From Thioalkalivibrio sp. K90mix (GTDB lineage Bacteria; Pseudomonadota; Gammaproteobacteria; Ectothiorhodospirales; Ectothiorhodospiraceae): a stretch of 64,000 nt of DNA. Made by a program: the position numbers and the translations under genes. Positions 25,454 through 35,204 of the stretch are shown one piece after another. The DNA lies in assembly GCF_000025545.1 (NCBI RefSeq), contig NC_013889.1:2163501-2227500 (forward strand), given 5' to 3'. Below the pieces are notes generated by a model that made no database searches, was not told the origin of the DNA, and was given only the letters and a program-made list of their open reading frames with translations. Numbering within the stretch: the first letter of the stretch is position 1; each line of letters opens with the position of its first letter.

Positions 25454-26446
25454 ATGGCTCATATTGGCGTTGATGTTAGCAAGAACAAGCTCGACTGCAT
25501 GTGGGTCCGGGATCTGGAGGCGGGCAAGGTGAAGCCCAAGGTGTTCCCGAACCGCCAAGACCAGTACCGGGAGCTGCTGCACTGGCTCGAGCGCAACACC
25601 GGCGAGACCCCCGAGGGGCTCCATGTGTATCTGGAGGCCACTGGCATCTACCACGAGCCGCTGGCGTACTGGCTTCATGATCAGGGGGTGCAGGTCCACG
25701 TGCTGAACCCGGCCCAGGTGCGTTCGCATGCCAAGGGCATGGGGGTGCGCAACAAGACCGACCGCAAGGACAGCATGATGCTGGCCCGCTACGGCATCGA
25801 ACGCGCACCACGGCGCTGGCAGCCCGAACCGCCGGAGGTGCGGGAACTCAAGCGCCTGCTCAGCCGCCTGGAGGCTCTGGAACAGGATATGCGGCGCGAA
25901 GAGAACCGCCTGGAGAAGGCGCGTTTCAGTGAGGACACCCTCGCTCAGGCGTCGATCGACAACGTCCTGCAGGCCCTGCGTGAGGAACACCGTCGGCTCC
26001 AGCAGCAGATCGACGATCACTTCGACGCCCATCACCACCTGAAGCGGGATCGGACCTTGCTGGAGAGCATCCCCGGCATCGGCCGCGTGCTGTCGGCCTC
26101 GATGACCGCAGCGCTGCGCAGCCGCGCGTTCACGAGCGCTCGACAAGCGGCGGCGTTCCATGGGCTGGCGCCGGTCCTGGAAGAATCGGGGGCCACGGTC
26201 CGGCGGCCCTCGCGGTTGGCAAAGATCGGTTCCAGCCGACTGCGCAAGGCGCTCTACATGGCGGCGGTGGTGGCGACCCGGTACAACCCGGACGTGCGAC
26301 ACCAACATCAACGTCTGCTGACACGCGGCAAGGCCAAGATGTCGGCGATCGGGGCGGCCATGCGCAAACTCCTGCACATCGCCTTCGGTGTGCTCAAATC
26401 CCAAACCCCGTATCAAGCCCGCCATGAAACCCCTTGCACCCCGTAG
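25454..26446 (+). CDS. IS110 family transposase (DEDD recombinase)
   Basis: This 330-residue recombinase has IGVDVSKNKLDCMW with the first catalytic Asp, YLEATGIYHEPLAYWL with the Glu, and RNKTDRKDSMMLARYG with the final acidic pair. A coiled coil (about residues 120-190) follows. The C-terminal domain has LLESIPGIGRVLSASMTAAL, ARQAAAFHGLAPVLEESG and KIGSSRLRKALYMAAVVATR, including the conserved serine region. There is no frameshift or internal stop. It starts with ATG preceded by GAGAGGACGAG. Its sequence is only distantly similar to the 22.8-kb transposase, so the two elements arrived separately. Confidence 0.95.
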   Translation: MAHIGVDVSKNKLDCMWVRDLEAGKVKPKVFPNRQDQYRELLHWLERNTGETPEGLHVYLEATGIYHEPLAYWLHDQGVQVHVLNPAQVRSHAKGMGVRNKTDRKDSMMLARYGIERAPRRWQPEPPEVRELKRLLSRLEALEQDMRREENRLEKARFSEDTLAQASIDNVLQALREEHRRLQQQIDDHFDAHHHLKRDRTLLESIPGIGRVLSASMTAALRSRAFTSARQAAAFHGLAPVLEESGATVRRPSRLAKIGSSRLRKALYMAAVVATRYNPDVRHQHQRLLTRGKAKMSAIGAAMRKLLHIAFGVLKSQTPYQARHETPCTP

Positions 26447-26480
26447 GGCAAGACGGTATCTACGGGGGGTTAGCCAAAGG

Positions 26481-26957
26481 TCAGTCGCGCTGGTAGGTAC
26501 CAACCAGCCGGTTCATGCCGATCACGTGGGGTTCGGCACGATCCAGGAATTGCCAGAGCGTGAGGCCGGCGGGGAGCTGCAGATCGCGGTCCAGCGCCAG
26601 CAGCCAGAAGAAGTAGTGGTGTTTGCTGTGGCCCTCGGGCGGCATCGGGCCACCGTAGCCGGTGCCACCAAAGTCGTTCTCGCCGACATCGCCCAGCGTG
26701 GCCGCCTCAGGCAGGCCGTCGGTATCCGGCGGCAGGTTGTACAGCACCCAGTGCACAAAGCCGTAGGTGCCGGACTTGATCAACGGGGCATCCGGATCAT
26801 GGCAGATGACGGCCAGCGAACGCGTTTCCCGCGGGAGGTTGCTCCACTTGAGCGCCGGCGAGGTATCCTCGCCTTCGCCCGTATGGCGCTTCGGGATCGG
26901 CTGGCCAGGGCCGAACGCGGAACTGGACAGCTGCAGGTCGGACAGTGCAAAACCCAT
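26481..26957 (-). CDS. YbhB/YbcL-type phosphatidylethanolamine-binding (PEBP) protein
   Basis: This 158-residue PEBP-family protein has the two conserved blocks: SPALKWSNLPRETRSLAVICHDPDAP and GTYGFVHWVLYNLPPDT, then GENDFGGTGYGGPMPPEGHSKHHYFFWLLALD. These form the anion-binding pocket (DPDAP, GxHR-like HxxF). The ATG at 26957 has CAGGAGA seven bases before it. Bacterial members have no settled function; kinase modulation has been proposed but is unproven. There is no signal peptide, so it is likely cytoplasmic. It stands alone, close to the right end of the IS110-like element. Confidence 0.9.
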   Translation of the reverse strand: MGFALSDLQLSSSAFGPGQPIPKRHTGEGEDTSPALKWSNLPRETRSLAVICHDPDAPLIKSGTYGFVHWVLYNLPPDTDGLPEAATLGDVGENDFGGTGYGGPMPPEGHSKHHYFFWLLALDRDLQLPAGLTLWQFLDRAEPHVIGMNRLVGTYQRD

Positions 26958-27057
26958 CGCCAATCTCCTGATCAATGCGTACCCGCCACCCTAACGCGCG
27001 CCCCGGGCCCACACCAACCGGTTGCAGCCGCCCGCCGTCACGCGGATCATCGAGGGC

Positions 27058-27489
27058 ATGCTGAATGCCGTAAAACGCTGGCTGGGCCGAGAAGATCCCC
27101 TGACCGGGGCTGCACGGGCGATCGACCGCGGCCGCTCGGGAATCGAGACCGTGCTGGGCCTGCCACACCGGCTCGCCGTGCCACTGTTACGCCGCCACTT
27201 TGGCGAGGCGGTTCACCCCTCCGACGAAGAATTCCGCGAGACGGGCCAGAACGGGTACTGGTCCCTGCCCGCGCCCGGCTCGGAGTTCGAAGTGCGCCTG
27301 TTCGGCGACGATACCGGACGCATCACCGTCGGTACCGTCCGCGGTACCAGTATCTATGCGGGCCTGGTGGTGATCAGCGAATGGTCGCCGGAACACCCCG
27401 TCGCCGTATGGCAGGTGCGCCTGGAAGAGTCGGCCACGGAGTCCGCCCGGACCCTGCACGACTTCCTTCTGGGTGACACCTCCTCGTAA
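27058..27489 (+). CDS. Hypothetical protein of unknown function
   Basis: This 143-residue protein has no recognised domain. It starts MLNAVKRWLGREDPLTGAAR and continues with a helix carrying RGRSGIETVLGLPHRLAVPLLRRHFGE. It then has a predicted beta-rich half with EFEVRLFGDDTGRITVGTVRG and WQVRLEE. There is no signal peptide or transmembrane helix. The ATG at 27058 is chosen; an upstream TTG would add 12 residues. It is followed 20 bp later by the patatin-like gene, so the two may be cotranscribed. Conservation outside close relatives is not known to me. Confidence 0.65.
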   Translation: MLNAVKRWLGREDPLTGAARAIDRGRSGIETVLGLPHRLAVPLLRRHFGEAVHPSDEEFRETGQNGYWSLPAPGSEFEVRLFGDDTGRITVGTVRGTSIYAGLVVISEWSPEHPVAVWQVRLEESATESARTLHDFLLGDTSS

Positions 27490-27509
27490 CCCCATCGAGC
27501 CACCGCAGG

Positions 27510-28487
27510 ATGCACGATCACGAACAGTCGATTTCGCTGGTACTGGGCAGCGGTGGCGCCCGGGGCCTGGCCCAGATCGGGGTCATCCGCTGGCTGGAGG
27601 AGCACTCCGACTACCGCATCCGCTCCATCTCGGGCGCTTCCATGGGCGCACTGATCGGCGGCATCTACGCAGCCGGCAAGCTGGATATCTACGAGGACTG
27701 GGTCAAAACCTTGCGCCGCCAGGACGTCTGGCGGCTGCTCGACTTCTCGTTCCGCGGTGCCGGGCTGATCCGGGGCGACCGCCTGATCGGCAAACTGCGC
27801 GACATGCTGGGCGACATCGACATTGAGGAACTGCCGATCTCCTTCACCGCTGTCGCGACCGACATCGAGCGCGAACGCGAGGTCTGGCTGAACTCCGGCT
27901 CGCTGTTCAACGCGATTCGCGCCTCCATCGCCATCCCCACCGTGTTCACTCCCGTGCGCCATCGCGGCCGCCTGCTGGTGGATGGCGCCCTGCTAAACCC
28001 GGTCCCCATCGCGCCGACCCTGAACGACCACACCGACATTACCGTGGCCGTGAGCCTGAACGGACGCATGGGAGACGAACTCACGCGCGTCACCCGCCCC
28101 AACGCCTTCGACGACGTCGACGCCGAAAAACTGGGGCGCAACCGCCTGAATCAGCGGCTGCAGGGCGTATTGCCGGACCGGGTCGGCGGCTGGCTCCAGG
28201 ACTGGCCAGGCAGGCTTGGCCTCGGCTCCACCACCGCCGGCATGAGCCGCGCCCAGGAGGCCCGGGCGCTCAGCCTGATCGACGTGGTCTCCCACTCCAT
28301 CGAGGCCATGCAGGGCTCGATCGCGCGCTTTCGCATCGCCGCCTACAACCCCGAGTACCTGATCGAAGTGCCGGTCAACGCCTGCGGCATCTTCGACTTT
28401 CACCGCGCCCGCGAGATGATCGAACTCGGCTACCACCTCGCCGAACGCAGCCTGGGCAACCAGGACCCGTCGCCCCGCCCCCTGTAG
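27510..28487 (+). CDS. Patatin-like phospholipase (RssA-like)
   Basis: This 325-residue protein has the patatin fold with a Ser-Asp dyad: oxyanion loop GSGGARGLAQIGVIRWLEE at residues 13-31, nucleophile GASMG (Ser44), and DGA in LLVDGALLNPVP for the Asp. The RssA-like subgroup pattern FTAVATDIEREREVWLNSGSLFNAIRASIAIPTVFTPVR is clear. The remaining 130 residues are helical and less conserved. It has no signal peptide and likely acts on membrane lipids from the cytoplasm. It lies 20 bp after the hypothetical gene at 27058, and a REP pair follows its stop. Confidence 0.9.
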   Translation: MHDHEQSISLVLGSGGARGLAQIGVIRWLEEHSDYRIRSISGASMGALIGGIYAAGKLDIYEDWVKTLRRQDVWRLLDFSFRGAGLIRGDRLIGKLRDMLGDIDIEELPISFTAVATDIEREREVWLNSGSLFNAIRASIAIPTVFTPVRHRGRLLVDGALLNPVPIAPTLNDHTDITVAVSLNGRMGDELTRVTRPNAFDDVDAEKLGRNRLNQRLQGVLPDRVGGWLQDWPGRLGLGSTTAGMSRAQEARALSLIDVVSHSIEAMQGSIARFRIAAYNPEYLIEVPVNACGIFDFHRAREMIELGYHLAERSLGNQDPSPRPL

Positions 28488-28552
28488 GAGGCCAGCCCTC
28501 TGGCCGATAGGGTTTTGCCGGCGCCGAATCGGCCAGAGGGTGGCCTCCTGCA
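28483..28552. repeat. REP-like inverted repeat pair
   Basis: TGTAGGAGGCCAGCCCTCTG (from 28483) and its complement-like CAGAGGGTGGCCTCCTGCA (to 28552) flank a 20-bp centre. They lie between the convergent patatin and Smr genes. A single arm of the same class occurs at 58139-58165. A stem could form in the transcript and end both genes. Confidence 0.65.
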
Positions 28553-28574
28553 ACGGAAGAGAGAACGTTGTCGG

Positions 28575-28829
28575 TCAGTGCTTGAAATGCACAAACAACC
28601 GTCCATGGTTCTTCGAGTCCTTCTCCACCCGGTGGTAGCGCTGCTTGATCTCCGGCTGCTGCAAAAAACGCAGTACGCGCTTTTTCAGTTGCCCGCTGCC
28701 CTTGCCGTGGATGATCTCCACCGTCTTGATGCGCTTGTCGCAGGCCTCTTCGATCGCGCCATTCAGCGCCGCATCGATCTGGCGCCCGTTACGAAAGCAT
28801 TCGTGCAGGTCGATGGAAAGCCGCGACAT
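28575..28829 (-). CDS. Stand-alone Smr domain protein
   Basis: The 84-residue product is essentially one Smr domain: LSIDLHECFRNGRQIDAALNGAIEEACDKRIKTVEIIHGKGSGQLKKRVLRFLQ, with the DLH and IIHGKGxGxLKxxV motifs that make up the nuclease core. Stand-alone Smr proteins are structure-specific endonucleases or ribosome-associated factors. Its short size is typical of the stand-alone class and not of the MutS2 fusion. It lies 9 bp from the UspA gene on the same strand, suggesting an operon. Exact substrate unknown. Confidence 0.88.
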   Translation of the reverse strand: MSRLSIDLHECFRNGRQIDAALNGAIEEACDKRIKTVEIIHGKGSGQLKKRVLRFLQQPEIKQRYHRVEKDSKNHGRLFVHFKH

Positions 28830-28838
28830 CGCGGGACC

Positions 28839-29324
28839 TCAATTAACCGTCACCACAATGCAGCGCGCCAGCTGCTGCACCTTGTGCGACACGCTGCCGG
28901 CCAGCAGCCCCTGCAACCCCCCCAGCCCGCGGGAGCCCATGACGATCATGTCCACATCGTGATACTCGGCCTGCTGCAGGATCACCTTGGCCGGGGAGCC
29001 ATCCTCGACATGGTGCCCGATATCCGTCACACCCAGGGCGGTGAAGTACTCGTGGGCCTGCTCGTTCAGTTTCTTTGCGATGTCGCGCAGCACCTTCGGC
29101 GGCACCGACGAACCCACCGCCGCGCCCCCGACCGCGAGCGGTGGATCATTCGGGTCGGGCAGATCCGACAGCTTGCGGATATGCGGCGGCACCTCGCCCT
29201 GCAGCAGCACGCTCACCAGCACCACCCTTGTCTGGTATTTGGCGGCCAGGTCAGCCGCCACCTCAACCGCGCGCCAGGCGTTGGCCGAGCCGTCTACCGG
29301 CACCAGCATCGTCTTCAGTTCCAT
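28839..29324 (-). CDS. Universal stress protein (UspA family)
   Basis: This 161-residue single-domain Usp has MLVPVDGSANAWRAVEVAADLA at the N-terminus and the ATP-binding signature GSRGLGGLQGLLAGSVSHKV (G-2x-G-9x-G(S/T)) near the C-terminus, so it likely binds ATP. VDMIVMG precedes that motif. Insert sequence at about residues 40-75 (PPHIRKLSDLPDPNDPP) is unusual for the family. It probably modulates stress survival; no partner can be named. It is divergent from corA and lies upstream of the Smr gene. Confidence 0.9.
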   Translation of the reverse strand: MELKTMLVPVDGSANAWRAVEVAADLAAKYQTRVVLVSVLLQGEVPPHIRKLSDLPDPNDPPLAVGGAAVGSSVPPKVLRDIAKKLNEQAHEYFTALGVTDIGHHVEDGSPAKVILQQAEYHDVDMIVMGSRGLGGLQGLLAGSVSHKVQQLARCIVVTVN

Positions 29325-29448
29325 CGGCTCCGCGCTCCTCGTTACCGGCCACCGTCCAGCCTGCCAGAGTTGCCGCGTCCCCGCACCCGCGTGTCGTCCG
29401 CGCCGGCGAACACCCTATACTCGGGGCAATGCCGAGCCGGGAGAACCC

Positions 29449-30522
29449 ATGACACGACTGTTCGAGAAAACCTATCCGCAGCCCGGAACGGCCCCGGGCC
29501 ACGGCGCACACGCTCACGAACACCCCCACCCTTCCGAGGCCGCTGTTTCCGCATGGCTCTACCACAATGAACAACTGAACCCGCAGGATCCGGACGCGAT
29601 CCTGCGCAAAGGCACGCCGACGGACGGGTTCGTCTGGCTGCACTTCCAGGGGGCACCCAGTCCCCATCAGCTGCAGCGCCTGGGCGAGGCCTTCGGGCTG
29701 CACCCACTGGCGCTGGAGGATGTGCGCCATCGCGGCCAGCGCCCCAAGCTCGACTACTTTGACGACTACGCGGTCATCATCCTCAACCAGCCGCAGCTGG
29801 ACGGCGATAGCGTGCGCCTGGAGCAGTTCAACCTGTTCGTACACCCGCAGTTCGTGATCAGCGTGCACAGCGGCGAGACCGACCCGTTCGAGCCCATCCG
29901 CCAGCGCATGCGTGGCACCAACCGCAACTTCAATCGCCTGGGCGCCCCATACCTGGCCTATGCCCTGATGGACGTGGTCGTGGACCAGGCCTTCCCGCTG
30001 ATGGAACAACTCGGCGACCGCATTGAAGACCTGGAAGAACGCGTGCTCTCGCAGCCCAACCACGACACCCTGAGCCGCATCCATGTCGTGCGCCGCGAGC
30101 TGCTGGTGCTGCGCCGCCAGCTCTGGCCCACGCGCGACGTGATCACCCGCCTGATGCGCGACGACCAGGACCCGTTCGGCCCCGACATGATGCCCTGGCT
30201 GCGCGACGTCCACGATCACACCATCCAGATCATGGACCTGCTGGAGTCCTATCGCGACATGGCCTCCAGCCTGATCGAGGCCTACCTCTCGGCCGTCAAC
30301 CAGCGCTCCAACGACGTGATCCGTGTGCTCACCATCATCGCCACCATCTTCATCCCGCTCACGTTCATCGTCGGCATCTACGGCATGAACTTCGACCACC
30401 CCGACAGCCCGTGGTCAATGCCCGAGCTCTACACCTACTACGGCTATCCCGTCCTGCTCGGCATCATGCTCGCCATCGTCCTCGGCATGCTCTACCTGTT
30501 CCGCCGCCGCCGCTGGCTGTAG
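29449..30522 (+). CDS. CorA family magnesium/divalent cation transporter
   Basis: This 357-residue protein has a large N-terminal cytoplasmic domain (PLALEDVRHRGQRPKLDYFDDYAVIILNQ) and two C-terminal transmembrane helices. The CorA signature YGMNF follows TM1 (TIIATIFIPLTFIVGIYGMNF). The short loop PDSPWSMPELY and TM2 (YPVLLGIMLAIVLGMLYLF) end in basic RRRRW. The N-terminal 25 residues include a His cluster (GHGAHAHEHPHP) not typical of CorA, which may bind metal. The ATG at 29449 is preceded by GGGAGA. Substrate could be Mg2+, Co2+, Ni2+ or, in ZntB-like members, Zn2+. Confidence 0.92.
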   Translation: MTRLFEKTYPQPGTAPGHGAHAHEHPHPSEAAVSAWLYHNEQLNPQDPDAILRKGTPTDGFVWLHFQGAPSPHQLQRLGEAFGLHPLALEDVRHRGQRPKLDYFDDYAVIILNQPQLDGDSVRLEQFNLFVHPQFVISVHSGETDPFEPIRQRMRGTNRNFNRLGAPYLAYALMDVVVDQAFPLMEQLGDRIEDLEERVLSQPNHDTLSRIHVVRRELLVLRRQLWPTRDVITRLMRDDQDPFGPDMMPWLRDVHDHTIQIMDLLESYRDMASSLIEAYLSAVNQRSNDVIRVLTIIATIFIPLTFIVGIYGMNFDHPDSPWSMPELYTYYGYPVLLGIMLAIVLGMLYLFRRRRWL

Positions 30523-30530
30523 CCCCACCA

Positions 30531-30557
30531 TGTGGGAGCGGGCTTGCCCGCGAAGAC
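30531..30557. repeat. Short REP-like hairpin
   Basis: GCGGGCTTGCCCGC (30538-30551) within TGTGGGAGCGGGCTTGC... lies just after corA. Its core resembles the 25186 class. Confidence 0.5.
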
Positions 30558-30567
30558 ATTGCCCAAC

Positions 30568-30601
30568 AAAAAAGCGCCCGGGTCACCCCGAGCGCCTTTT
30601 T
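30568..30601. terminator. Bidirectional intrinsic terminator between corA and katG
   Basis: AAAAAAGCGCCCGGG and CCCCGAGCGCCTTTTT pair around TCA, giving a GC-rich stem with an A-run before and a T-run after. This suits termination of the convergent corA and katG transcripts. Confidence 0.85.
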
Positions 30602-30637
30602 GCTTGAACCGGGCTCGTCACCCGGCACGTGCCGTGC

Positions 30638-33007
<2,370 letters not shown>

Positions 33008-33046
33008 TCAATCCGATAGCCTGGGGTTATCACACCGGCGGGCCGC

Positions 33047-33070
33047 ACATTGATCAGTGTTTCCGTAGGG
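33047..33070. mobile_element. Solo end of a copy-1-type foldback element
   Basis: CACATTGATCAGTGTTTCC then GTAGGG closely resembles the right terminus of copy 1 (CACATCGATCAGTGTTTCCC then TAGGG). No matching left arm is found within 300 bp, though weakly similar sequence (CGGAA...GGGTACCA) lies at about 32976-32995. It is likely a degraded copy. Confidence 0.5.
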
Positions 33071-33194
33071 AGTCCGACCGCCCCGGCCCCCTCCAGTTCA
33101 TGGCCACGCGCAACACGCCCCGTCCGCGCAACCACGGATCGTGGATCGGGGGCGTTACACTGGGCCGGTATCCCTGTCCCGCGACACAATCATT

Positions 33195-33524
33195 ATGCTG
33201 CTCACGCTGCTGATCATGTTCGCTGTATTGGGCCTTGGCGTCGCACTGATGCTCTGGCACGCAAGGCTGGTCTTTTCAGTGGAACTGCGCGAGGGCGCCG
33301 CCCGCGTGCGGCGCGGCAGGCCGCCGTCCGGGTTCGCACGCGGCTGCGAGGATGTGGCGCGAAGATACCGCCTGGAGCGCGGCCGGATCGATGCCGTGCG
33401 TACTGACCAGGGTGTTCAGCTGCGCTTCTCCCGTCATCTCCCGCCGAAGACGCACCAGGCCTTTCGCAACGTCTGGACACCCCCGCCGGGCGGAGGGGGC
33501 GGCGGCATGCGCGCGACGGGATAG
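33195..33524 (+). CDS. DUF3634-like small membrane protein
   Basis: This 109-residue protein has one N-terminal transmembrane helix (MLLTLLIMFAVLGLGVALML) followed by a domain with RLVFSVELREGAARVRRGRPP, DVARRYRLERGRIDAVRT and VQLRFSRHLPPKTHQAFRNVW. This follows the DUF3634 pattern. The paralogue at 46388-46720 shares layout and the ARRY...RGR...R motif. The C-terminus here ends in Pro/Gly runs. An upstream GTG could extend it by 18 residues; no good ribosome-binding site marks either start. Function unknown. Confidence 0.7.
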   Translation: MLLTLLIMFAVLGLGVALMLWHARLVFSVELREGAARVRRGRPPSGFARGCEDVARRYRLERGRIDAVRTDQGVQLRFSRHLPPKTHQAFRNVWTPPPGGGGGGMRATG

Positions 33525-33540
33525 CGGGCCGGTCCGCGAG

Positions 33541-33570
33541 ATTGCCTCGGCCTCTGCGAGGCCCCGCAAT
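33541..33570. repeat. REP-like hairpin
   Basis: ATTGCCTCGGCCTC-TGC-GAGGCCCCGCAAT is an almost perfect hairpin and matches the class at 22467-22496. Confidence 0.6.
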
Positions 33571-33702
33571 GACAAAGGGCCCAGGTTCGCACCAAGACAC
33601 CAACGAAATGCATGATATGGGCGAGGGGCAACGCTACCTTCTGGGTGGTTCACGGAAAGATGACGGGTAACGACCCGGCGGAGTCAGGGGGCGATCGTAC
33701 AA

Positions 33703-33910
33703 CTGAATATCGACGAGCCGAGCCAGTATCGGTTCGCCCTGAGTCACCTGGGCTTTCGCCCGTTCCTTTTGCTGGCGGGGTTGTACGCCGTGCTGGTTGT
33801 GGCTTGGTGGAGCTCGCTCGGTCCATGGCCCCGTCGTGCGGCTGCTCGCCGCCTGTGCCGCAGCCGCCTCGGTTCTGGCCCATGGATGACATGCGGGACG
33901 GAAGCATTTA
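33703..33910 (+). pseudogene. 5' fragment of an nnrS-like gene
   Basis: The frame starting at the CTG at 33703 reads LNIDEPSQYRFALSHLGFRPFLLLAGLYAVLVVAWWSSL, which resembles the N-terminal helix region of NnrS haem/copper membrane proteins (LFxLGFRPFxLLAxxxAVLxVxxW). Downstream, the match continues only in another frame as FWPMDDMRDGSI, reminiscent of the family WHxHEMLxG, and then stops. This suggests a decayed remnant with a frameshift near 33815 and loss of the remaining ~350 residues. No start codon fits. The region 33525-33963 contains only this and a REP hairpin. Confidence 0.45.
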
Positions 33911-33963
33911 GCGTACACGCATGTCTGAGCCGCTCAGACGCAATGTTTCCAGGGAGGGAAACG

Positions 33964-34473
33964 ATGAAGAAGACACGCAGTTCTGCACGCCCGGGCCTCA
34001 TGCGGCCCACCACCCCGACCCGAGCCACCCGAAAGCCATCTTGCTGGCCACGCGCCCCGTCTCGCGCGGCCGCGGCGCTCGGCTCGCTCGCGCTGATACT
34101 AGGCTTCAGCGCCCCGGCCGGGGCCGAAGAACCACCCGAAATCCTGAACATCCTGAGTCAGTTCGTCGCATCCAGTACGGCCGCGGCCCGCTGCGACGAA
34201 ATCGATGACGACCAGATGGTCGCGTTTCTGGCCAACCAGCAAATGATCTACCTGCAATCCGTCATGGCGCTGCAGGAACAGCACCCGGAAGCGACGGGAG
34301 AGCAGATCGCGGAAACCCTGATGCGTGGCCAGGAAGACATCCAGTCTCAGGTGGGGCAGCGCATCGACGCGCACGGCTGTGACGATCCGAACGCCCGGGC
34401 ACTGATCGAGCTGTTCGCGGTGCAGGCCGAGTGGCGCCCGGGCGAATCGCCGCGACAGGATGCCGACGACTAG
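33964..34473 (+). CDS. Hypothetical secreted protein
   Basis: This 169-residue protein has a long basic N-region (to about residue 36) and then a hydrophobic signal segment (AAAALGSLALILGFSAPAGAEEPPE), with a likely signal peptidase site after AGA near residue 54. The mature part is helical and acidic: ILNILSQFVASSTAAARCDEIDDDQMVAFLANQQ and a matching second Cys in DAHGCDDPNAR, so one disulfide may form. GGAGGG precedes the ATG by seven bases. No family is recognised. It may be cotranscribed with the broken gene that follows 85 bp later. Confidence 0.65.
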   Translation: MKKTRSSARPGLMRPTTPTRATRKPSCWPRAPSRAAAALGSLALILGFSAPAGAEEPPEILNILSQFVASSTAAARCDEIDDDQMVAFLANQQMIYLQSVMALQEQHPEATGEQIAETLMRGQEDIQSQVGQRIDAHGCDDPNARALIELFAVQAEWRPGESPRQDADD

Positions 34474-34557
34474 CGCTCTCAACACGTTTGCCTGCGACAC
34501 AGGCCAGCGTGCCGATACGCAGCCACCAGCGAGTTCCCCATCACGGAGTGTGCCCAC

Positions 34558-35031
34558 ATGGAAGGGGCCCTGAGAGTTACCCTGAAAGGCATCATGCTGG
34601 CTGCCCTGGCCTGATCGACAGTGGTCTTCTGGTGCCTGTTCCGGGTCGCCTGGCTGGCGAGCACGTATGTCACGCCAGATCAGGGACTCAATCAGGTGTT
34701 TAATCAAGTACCAGAGGCACTTGTGCGTGAACACGGCATTGGCGATGAGGAAATCGCGAGGGCCAAAGTTCTCTTCGAAGCACGAAGCATATTTGGCGCA
34801 CTCGCGGGCCTTTGGGGCTGGGTTGCACTGTACGCCGGCGCGGCCCTGATCAATCGAGCGTATCAAAGGGCGCCGCTGGCGATCAGAGCGGGGCTGATCG
34901 CGGGGATTCTGGCCGTGGCGGCCATTCCGGGTGCCGGCCTGACACTCGCGAGCTATCCCGTCGCAACGTCGGCACTGCTGTTCGCTATATGGTGGCTGAA
35001 CCCCGTCGGCGAGAAGACCGGAACGATTTGA
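34558..35031 (+). pseudogene. Membrane protein gene interrupted by an in-frame TGA
   Basis: From the ATG at 34558 the frame reads MEGALRVTLKGIMLAALA, then TGA at 34612-34614. It continues in the same frame with STVVFWCLFRVAWLASTYVTPDQ and a further ~115 residues containing three more hydrophobic segments (FGALAGLWGWVALYAGAALI; AGLIAGILAVAAIPGAGLTL; SALLFAIWWL). The stop falls inside the first transmembrane helix, so an intact ancestor of about 157 residues is likely. A GTG at 34621 could restart translation with a truncated helix. Family unknown. A sequencing error or a recent nonsense mutation (TGG to TGA) are the simplest explanations. Confidence 0.6.
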
Positions 35032-35204
35032 TTCAGTACTGGCAGGCCACCAAGGGCCCTGGACTGTTTTCGCGCAAGAGGCGATAGCAAATGCTGCTCG
35101 CTCGGGGCTTGTGTCTGCGATGATGCAGGCCGTAGACGGCCCGCGTGCATAACACAAAGGCAGCGGCCGGGGCCGGTGCGGCACAGTGCGGGAAAGAGGG
35201 AGCG

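Larger units (their letters stand above)
25270..26470 (+). mobile_element. IS110-superfamily element, IS110-like group
   Basis: An intact transposase gene (25454-26446) is preceded by about 185 bp of structured non-coding DNA and followed by very little. This is the reverse of the IS1111-like element and fits the IS110 group. There are no clear terminal inverted repeats, as expected. ACGGTATC occurs directly repeated at 25389-25396 and 26453-26460, and CCCCGTAG/CTACGGGG (26439-26467) forms a hairpin at the right side. The exact ends cannot be fixed from one copy; the stated boundaries are approximate. Confidence 0.6.

Noticed and set aside
22537-26470. Composite transposon carrying the PfkB kinase between two IS elements
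   Set aside because: The two IS elements are from different groups with different transposases and ends, so they cannot mobilise the middle segment as a unit.
34612-34614. TGA as a selenocysteine codon
   Set aside because: The residue lies in a transmembrane helix, no Cys homologue or bacterial SECIS-like hairpin is apparent, and no selenoprotein family is recognised.
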